Below, piece after piece: positions 14,660-19,393 of a DNA stretch of 19,393 nt. Numbering within the stretch: the first letter of the stretch is position 1; each line of letters begins with the position of its first letter. The notes beneath the pieces were generated by a model that was not told the DNA's origin, did no database searches, and worked only from the letters and a program-made list of their open reading frames with translations. The stretch is from Melioribacteraceae bacterium (lineage in GTDB: Bacteria; Bacteroidota; Ignavibacteria; Ignavibacteriales; Melioribacteraceae), in assembly GCA_023230485.1 (NCBI GenBank), contig JALNXG010000068.1, forward strand, positions 1 through 19,393, given 5' to 3'. The translations under genes were made by a program, and so were the position numbers.

Positions 14660-15273
14660 AAGAGAAATTAATTTACGTTGTGATTTTTATATTTGCATTT
14701 ATTGCAGTAACGGGGGGGATGTATTATGCTGCGGGGAGATACAAAAATGTTTTTACTTTTGATTTTAGTCCCGCTGATCATAGCATTAAAACCGTAAAAG
14801 ATTCATTGAATGCAAAAACTGAGGTATCTCCAAAACCTGTTATCAAGCCGGTAGATACTGAAGCAAAGATTGATTCACTTTTGAAAAATGGAAGTAACAT
14901 TAATCCGGTTGTAGAAGAGAGCGATCCAGTAAAATTAGATTCACTAAAACTTCTTTTAGCTGAAATAAAAAAATTAAAAGATGAAAAGGCAAATGGGAAT
15001 GTTAAATCTTTACCTTCATCCGTTGTAATAGTCCCTGATAATATTGTTAAAAATAACATGAAAATTAAAAAGGATAGCACGTATAATTCATGGTTGAAAA
15101 ACAGCATAAAACTATATGAATCGATGGATACAAAAAAAGCCGCTAAAATAATCCAAGGTTATTCCGATAATATAGCAAGAGAGATATTATTTTCCATGAA
15201 AAAAAAGAAAGCAGCTGAAATAATCTCTGAATTGCAACCGGAAGCTGCTACAAGGATAATGAATTTACAATGA
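14656..15273 (+). CDS. MotE-like membrane protein with MgtE-N-type C-terminal domain
   Basis: A 205-residue protein with a single N-terminal membrane segment (about 5-22, IYVVIFIFAFIAVTGGMYYA), a polar periplasmic middle with prolines and lysines, and a C-terminal helical domain at about 147-203 (LYESMDTKKAAKIIQGYSDN, EILFSMKKKKAAEIISEL). This is the MgtE-N/MotE pattern YxSMxxKxAAxI. Members are often coded beside fliJ and fliK; one known member, rhizobial MotE, is a periplasmic chaperone for a motility protein. The exact role here is inferred. The start must be the TTG at 14656, which overlaps the fliJ stop and has GAGG upstream, because a later Met would cut the membrane segment. Confidence 0.85.
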   Translation: MKEKLIYVVIFIFAFIAVTGGMYYAAGRYKNVFTFDFSPADHSIKTVKDSLNAKTEVSPKPVIKPVDTEAKIDSLLKNGSNINPVVEESDPVKLDSLKLLLAEIKKLKDEKANGNVKSLPSSVVIVPDNIVKNNMKIKKDSTYNSWLKNSIKLYESMDTKKAAKIIQGYSDNIAREILFSMKKKKAAEIISELQPEAATRIMNLQ

Positions 15274-18200
15274 ATTTAAACCCACTTTTTCTTAATCAAC
15301 TTACAAGTGCTGATAGTTCACAGGTGATTTCTTTCCCTAAACTTGAATCGCAACAATTTCTATTTTCTAATATTATTAAGGTATTTGAAGCAGATGCAGA
15401 AATTCCTCAGCCGGTACAAAAAGTTTTTGCTGATGAAAAACCAGACCTTCTTATATCTGAATTATCACAGATATTATCAGCTTTACAAAACGTTCAAAAT
15501 CTTGAATCTCCTAATGAACTAAATGAAGTACCAAAATTAGTCAATGAAAAAGAACTTGTAGGCAAAGAGTTTTCTTTTGATAAAGGAACGGTAAAAGAGT
15601 TAATAAATAAAATTCGTGAGCTTTTAGATGCTAACAAAAATTTAGGTCTAGAAGTGAAAAAAATCCCAATGAATGTTGTGGAGGTGAATACTACACCATT
15701 GAAAGCAGACGATGCAAATGCAGAATCTGTGAACGATAATACTGTAAATGTAGAACCTGTTAAATTTATTGCTGTAGAAGATGAAAATCAAAAAATTGAA
15801 TTAGTGGCATCTGTTAATCAAAAATTAGGAGAATTAGATTTATCAAAGGAAAGTGTCCCTGAATTTGAGAATATTGCCAAAGTTGATTCAAAACCTGAAT
15901 ACTCTTTTGAAATAAAAATTAAAACGGAAACAAAAGAAGTACTTGTAACAATAGTTCCAACAAATGTTACCTCTACCTTACCGCTTGAAAATTCAAATGA
16001 GAATAGTGCATTGCCAGTTGAGAGTTCGGTACTAATTAACTCTTTACCTGTTATGGAAATCGAAGAAACAAAAACTAACCCGATTACACAAAATAGCGAG
16101 ATTCTAAAAACAAATTTAAATCCTTTAATAAATAAATCTAAATCAAAACCTTCACCTGTCTTGGAGTTAAATAAAGTGCCAGTGTCTAATTCAGAAAATG
16201 TTCTGGCTGTAAATAAAACTTCAATCTCAAATTCAGAACCAATAAAAATTATAAATAAAACATCAGCTTCAAATGTAGAAACTGTTTCAGCAATAGATAA
16301 TCCTGTACCAAGCGAAATTGGGTCTAAGGAAATTTCTGAAAACACAAATGATATAAATAATGGCTATGTTGAAGCACCTATAAAGCAAAGTAAACAATCG
16401 CCGATTGAACTTTCTATGCCGAAAAAACATTTTTCAGTAAAGGTTCAGGATTCAAGCGAAAAGATAAATATAGCTACAGAAACTGCTAAGCCAACGGATG
16501 CTAAGATATCGGTAGAACCGAAATTAAATGAAACAGAAGCTGTAAAAATAGAACCGAAAATAAATGAAACAGAGACAGCTAAATTAGAAACAAAATTAAA
16601 TAATACACAACCTTTAGAAAGTGCAAAATTGTATTCAGAGATAAAAACTAATAAAGTGGTTAATTCAAATTCGGTTGAAGGAGTTCCCGCAAAATCAGAA
16701 AAAACTGAGACTCCTAAGGCAGTAAAGAAGGAAAATATTGACAGCACCGAAGGTAAAGTAAATCCTGAAAAAATTGAAATAAAAGAAACAGTTTTGTCAG
16801 CAAAAGTAGTAATAGAATCTGAAAAATTACAGCCGGCAGAAGTTAAAGATATTAAAAATTCAGTTGTTAAGGATGATACGTCACAAAAATCAACGATGAA
16901 AGAATCAGGTGTTTTTCAAAATGTAGTGAAAACTAAAGTTGAGAAGCCTGCAAATAATCTTGCAGAAGCAACAGTTGCAAAGGAAACTCTTGTATCTGAT
17001 AAGCCTGCCGAAGTGGTGGATACTAAAGTAAAAGCGGAAACTCCTGTTCCTGTTAAAGAAGCAGTGAAAACTGAAACTGCGGTTGCTACTAAAGAGACAG
17101 TCAAAGCAGAAACACATGCTCCTATTAAAGAAGCAGTGAACGAAGCTAAAAAAGCGGAAACTCCTGTCCCTGTTAAAGAAGCAGTGAACGAAGCTAAAAA
17201 AGCCGAAACTCCTGTCCCTGTTAAAGAAGCAGTGAACGAAGCTAAAAAAGCCGAAACTTCTGTCCCTGTTAAAGAAGCAGTGAACGAAGCTAAAAAAGCC
17301 GAAACTTCTGTCCCTGTTAAAGAAGCAGTGAAAACTGAAACTCCTGCACCTGTGAAAACAGAAGTGAAAGCAGAAGTGAAAGCAGAAGTGAAAGCAGAAG
17401 CTCCGGTTGCTACTAAAGAGGCATTAAAAGTTGAAACCCCAGCTCCTTTAAAGCATAAAGAAAACGTGGAAATAAATAAAATTAGTGACCCGATAACCGA
17501 AAAAGTAAAATATTCAAATGATATTGATGAAGCGATACCGACAGAAAAAAACCAAACTATCAGTAAAAAAACAGAATCAAATGAAATAAATAATGTAATT
17601 GAAGAAAAAGATTATAAAGTAAAGGTAGAAATAAAAAATAATAGCGATTTAATTGCTTCAAAAATGGAAAAAGAAGTGATTAAACCTATCAAGGAATTAG
17701 AAATATTTGAAATTTCAGGACTGATGAAATCTATAAAATCTGAAAGCAATAAAGAGATGAAACCCGAAGAGACAATTAAAATCGAAAAAGATAATTTAGT
17801 TTCAAATAGTAAGAAAGTAGCTGAATCAGAAGCTAAAGCAGATACTGGAAGTAAAAATGAATTTGCTGATAAGAATTTACAGCAATTTACTAAAAATCCA
17901 TCGGTAGATAGAGTAGAAGCACCTAAAGAAAAAATATTTAGTGAGTTACATAATATGCAAGATAGCATTCGCTTAATTAAAAGTAATGAAGTTGTAAAAG
18001 AGATCAATAAAATACTTGCTAGACCGGAAACACAATCTATGATTTTCCAGATTACTCCGGATGAATTGGGTAAAGTGAAATTAGTAATTGATTTAATAAA
18101 TAATCATGTTAGTGCAAAAATAGAAGTAGAATCTGAACAAGTAAGGCAAATCGTTCAGAATAATATTGAACAATTAAAGAGTAGTATTCAATCTTCAGGA

Positions 18201-18374
18201 GTTCAGGTTTCGAGTCTGAATGTAAGTCTAAACTATAACGAACAGAAAGCCGGTAAGAACTCATTCGGTAAAAAGAAAAATTCATTGAATGAAAATAATT
18301 TTGAAATAGAAGATGCTAAAGAAGACAATTCCCGTAAAAAAATGGGATATAGTACTGTCGAATTTTTGGCATAG
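15270..18374 (+). CDS. fliK: Flagellar hook-length control protein FliK, very long and repeat-rich
   Basis: Secreted ruler that measures hook length and switches export from hook to filament subunits. At 1034 residues it is far longer than the roughly 400-600 common for FliK. Residues about 100-910 are a disordered, Lys/Glu/Thr/Val-rich ruler region with internal repeats (separate entries). The conserved C-terminal hook domain is at about 918-990: SMIFQITPDELGKVKLVIDL, then ISAKI-type strand and QIVQNNIEQLKSSIQSSG, with VSSLNVSLN after it. A short basic tail follows. It overlaps the MotE-like gene by ATGA and is followed by flgD. The C-terminal domain makes the assignment firm despite the unusual middle. 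Confidence 0.92.
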   Translation: MNLNPLFLNQLTSADSSQVISFPKLESQQFLFSNIIKVFEADAEIPQPVQKVFADEKPDLLISELSQILSALQNVQNLESPNELNEVPKLVNEKELVGKEFSFDKGTVKELINKIRELLDANKNLGLEVKKIPMNVVEVNTTPLKADDANAESVNDNTVNVEPVKFIAVEDENQKIELVASVNQKLGELDLSKESVPEFENIAKVDSKPEYSFEIKIKTETKEVLVTIVPTNVTSTLPLENSNENSALPVESSVLINSLPVMEIEETKTNPITQNSEILKTNLNPLINKSKSKPSPVLELNKVPVSNSENVLAVNKTSISNSEPIKIINKTSASNVETVSAIDNPVPSEIGSKEISENTNDINNGYVEAPIKQSKQSPIELSMPKKHFSVKVQDSSEKINIATETAKPTDAKISVEPKLNETEAVKIEPKINETETAKLETKLNNTQPLESAKLYSEIKTNKVVNSNSVEGVPAKSEKTETPKAVKKENIDSTEGKVNPEKIEIKETVLSAKVVIESEKLQPAEVKDIKNSVVKDDTSQKSTMKESGVFQNVVKTKVEKPANNLAEATVAKETLVSDKPAEVVDTKVKAETPVPVKEAVKTETAVATKETVKAETHAPIKEAVNEAKKAETPVPVKEAVNEAKKAETPVPVKEAVNEAKKAETSVPVKEAVNEAKKAETSVPVKEAVKTETPAPVKTEVKAEVKAEVKAEAPVATKEALKVETPAPLKHKENVEINKISDPITEKVKYSNDIDEAIPTEKNQTISKKTESNEINNVIEEKDYKVKVEIKNNSDLIASKMEKEVIKPIKELEIFEISGLMKSIKSESNKEMKPEETIKIEKDNLVSNSKKVAESEAKADTGSKNEFADKNLQQFTKNPSVDRVEAPKEKIFSELHNMQDSIRLIKSNEVVKEINKILARPETQSMIFQITPDELGKVKLVIDLINNHVSAKIEVESEQVRQIVQNNIEQLKSSIQSSGVQVSSLNVSLNYNEQKAGKNSFGKKKNSLNENNFEIEDAKEDNSRKKMGYSTVEFLA
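16170..16295 (+). repeat. Three degenerate 42-base repeats in fliK
   Basis: Blocks starting at 16170, 16212 and 16254 each encode a 14-residue unit of the form N-K-x-x-x-S-N-x-E-x-x-x-x-(V/I): NKVPVSNSENVLAV, NKTSISNSEPIKII, NKTSASNVETVSAI. They have diverged at both DNA and protein level, so they are older than the 48-base array downstream. Confidence 0.7.
17103..17332 (+). repeat. 48-base in-frame tandem repeat array in fliK
   Basis: Units of 48 bases start at 17103, 17151, 17199, 17247 and 17295, the last being cut after 38 bases. Each encodes the 16-residue unit KAETPVPVKEAVNEAK or a variant (residues about 612-688). The first copy is diverged. The copies at 17151 and 17199 differ at one base, those at 17199 and 17247 at one base (Pro to Ser), and those at 17247 and 17295 agree over all 38 shared bases. 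This is the mark of recent unequal recombination or slippage. A related half unit is at 17031-17068. Confidence 0.9.
17361..17400 (+). repeat. 12-base repeat GAAGTGAAAGCA, three copies plus a partial
   Basis: GAAGTGAAAGCA is repeated exactly at 17361, 17373 and 17385, with GAAG of a fourth copy at 17397-17400. It encodes EVKA three times. It follows the 48-base array closely and is also in frame, so gain or loss of copies would keep fliK open. Confidence 0.85.
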
Positions 18375-18383
18375 GAGAATATA

Positions 18384-19070
18384 ATGGTAGATGGAATAAC
18401 AAATGCATCCGGTGCGTTAAGCAACGCAACGAAAAATAAAAGTGAGCTGGGTAAAGATGATTTCTTAAAATTGATGATCGAGCAATTAAAACATCAGGAC
18501 CCGATGGATCCGATGGATAGCTCACAATATTCAGCTCAATTAGCTCAATTCAGTTCGCTCGAGCAGCTTACTAATTTGAATGATTATATGAAACAAAGCG
18601 TGGATGCTAATTATTTCCTTACTCAATCAATAAATAATACTCTTTATGCAAATTTGATTGGTAAAGAAGTAAAAGTAGGCGGCAATGAATTAACAGTAAA
18701 CGGTCAAAGTGAAATAAATATCGGCTATGAGCTTCCGGAACATGCAAAAACAGTGGAAATTAAGGTTTTTAATGAGTTCGGACGATTAGTAAAAACATTT
18801 AGTGCAGATAATTATAAAGGAGAGAATAAACTTTCTTGGGATTTATCCGATAATAATGGTGTAAAAGTAGCAAATGGAAATTACTCGTTTGCAATTGAAG
18901 CAAAAGCATTAAATGGAGATAAGATGGTTCCGGCATCAACATACAAATTAGGAAAGATTGACGGCGTTAAATACACCGAGTCCGGTACTATGCTTGTAAT
19001 TAATGGTGCGCTATATCAATCGGATGCAATCTTAGAGATATTGAATGCTAAAGGTAGTGGAGGTGAATGA
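18384..19070 (+). CDS. flgD: Hook cap / hook assembly protein FlgD
   Basis: Caps the growing hook and guides FlgE assembly, then is lost from the finished hook. 228 residues. The N-terminal export/cap region has the hallmark KDDFLKLMIEQLKHQDPMDP (24-43) followed by QLAQFSSLEQL (52-62). The C-terminal part holds the Ig/FLG-type and Tudor-like domains: LIGKEVKV at 91-98, then EIKVFNEFGRLVKTF (125-139), GENKLSWDLSDNNGVKVANG (146-165) and NYSFAIEA (167-174). AGGAG at 18373-18377, overlapping the fliK stop, lies six bases before the ATG. The stop shares one base with the next start. Confidence 0.95.
   Translation: MVDGITNASGALSNATKNKSELGKDDFLKLMIEQLKHQDPMDPMDSSQYSAQLAQFSSLEQLTNLNDYMKQSVDANYFLTQSINNTLYANLIGKEVKVGGNELTVNGQSEINIGYELPEHAKTVEIKVFNEFGRLVKTFSADNYKGENKLSWDLSDNNGVKVANGNYSFAIEAKALNGDKMVPASTYKLGKIDGVKYTESGTMLVINGALYQSDAILEILNAKGSGGE
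19059..19063 (+). promoter_or_regulatory. Ribosome binding site for the last gene
   Basis: GGAGG in the end of flgD lies six bases before the ATG at 19070. A second ATG at 19067 is in another frame, with only three bases between it and the GGAGG, so the 19070 start is preferred. Confidence 0.6.
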
Positions 19071-19393
19071 TGGCTGAAATTAACGGTGTCTCTGTTCCCT
19101 TTATACCGATTGTACGTGAACAAGAGCCCGTAGTTCGCAGGAATGATCCTGTTCGTTCTTCATTTAATGATATATTCAAAGAAGAATTAGAGAAAGTAAA
19201 ATTCTCTAATCATGCGCTAAAAAGATTGGAATCGCGTAATATCCAATTTAATGAAGGCGAGTTGACAAGAATACAAAATGCAGTTGATAAAGCTGAATTA
19301 AAAGGGGCTAAAGATTCTTTAGTTCTTCTCGATAATACAGCATTGATAGTCAACATACCTAATAAAACAGTTGTAACGGCTATCGAAGTAAAT
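19070..19393 (+). CDS. Flagellar operon protein of the TIGR02530 type, 3' end outside the window
   Basis: An open frame of 108 codons that continues past the window. It begins MAEINGVSVPFIPIV and contains FSNHALKRLESRNIQFNEGE, ELTRIQNAVDKAELKGAKDS and LVLLDNTALIVNIPNKTVVT. This matches what I recall of the short 'flagellar operon protein' family (TIGR02530) found between flgD and flgE in many bacteria: FSxHAxxRLxxR, AVDKAxxKGAKDSLVL, ALIVNxxNxTVVTA. Its biochemical role is not established. The start shares one base with the flgD stop (TGATG). Since family members are usually about this long, only a short tail should be missing. Confidence 0.88.
   Translation, partial: MAEINGVSVPFIPIVREQEPVVRRNDPVRSSFNDIFKEELEKVKFSNHALKRLESRNIQFNEGELTRIQNAVDKAELKGAKDSLVLLDNTALIVNIPNKTVVTAIEVN

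Noticed and set aside
15818..16345. Open frame on the minus strand within fliK
   Set aside because: Rich in Phe, Ser and Thr with no family features; expected from the biased Lys/Glu/Asn codons of fliK on the other strand.
17103..17332. Regular repeats considered as a CRISPR array
   Set aside because: The 48-base units abut with no unique spacers and lie in frame inside a coding gene.

Overview
The window is an AT-rich bacterial segment that is almost fully coding. It carries a compact chemotaxis operon followed immediately by the front part of a flagellar basal-body/hook operon, both on the + strand. A soluble histidine kinase gene is transcribed the other way at the left end. The low GC, the unusual HEAT-repeat gene heading the che operon, the CheZ-like phosphatase and the order flgB-flgC-x-fliE-fliF-fliG-fliH-fliI-fliJ-motE-fliK-flgD suggest a motile, non-proteobacterial lineage, possibly of the Bacteroidota/Chlorobiota/Ignavibacteriota side. 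This is an inference from gene content, not a sequence match. No rRNA, tRNA, CRISPR, IS element or prophage was seen.

Layout. (1) 1-876, minus strand: a sensor-less histidine kinase, overlapped at its end by what looks like the start of another gene that runs off the window. (2) 877-1127: divergent intergenic region with promoter-like elements. (3) 1128-8104, plus strand: HEAT-repeat protein, cheR, two single-domain CheY genes, a cheZ-type gene, cheA, cheB and an 80-residue CxCG protein, tightly packed with overlaps or gaps of at most 19 bases. (4) 8105-8227: intergenic region with a tandem repeat, two small dyads and promoter-like elements. (5) 8228-19393, plus strand: flgB, flgC, a 77-residue unknown, fliE, fliF, fliG, fliH, fliI, fliJ, a MotE-like gene, a very long repeat-rich fliK, flgD and a truncated gene of the TIGR02530 'flagellar operon protein' type. 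Junctions are 0-9 bases or short overlaps, so this is one transcription unit continuing past the window (flgE would be expected next).

How it works together. CheA phosphorylates CheY (the second CheY has the motor-type TDWNMP site) and CheB. CheR and CheB set receptor methylation, and the CheZ-like protein removes phosphate from CheY. The flagellar operon encodes the MS ring (FliF) with its FliE adaptor, the FliG rotor ring, proximal rod proteins FlgB and FlgC, the export ATPase complex (FliH/FliI/FliJ), the hook-length ruler (FliK) and the hook cap (FlgD). No cheW, receptor, cheD, fliM or fliN gene is in the window, so these must lie elsewhere.

The points most worth a second look are: sigma-54-like -24/-12 elements at nearly the same distance from the first start codon of both operons; a tandem 48-bp in-frame repeat in the 1034-residue FliK; the CheZ-like protein whose tail resembles the CheY-docking peptide of FliM; and two small uncharacterised genes (80 and 77 codons) embedded in the operons.
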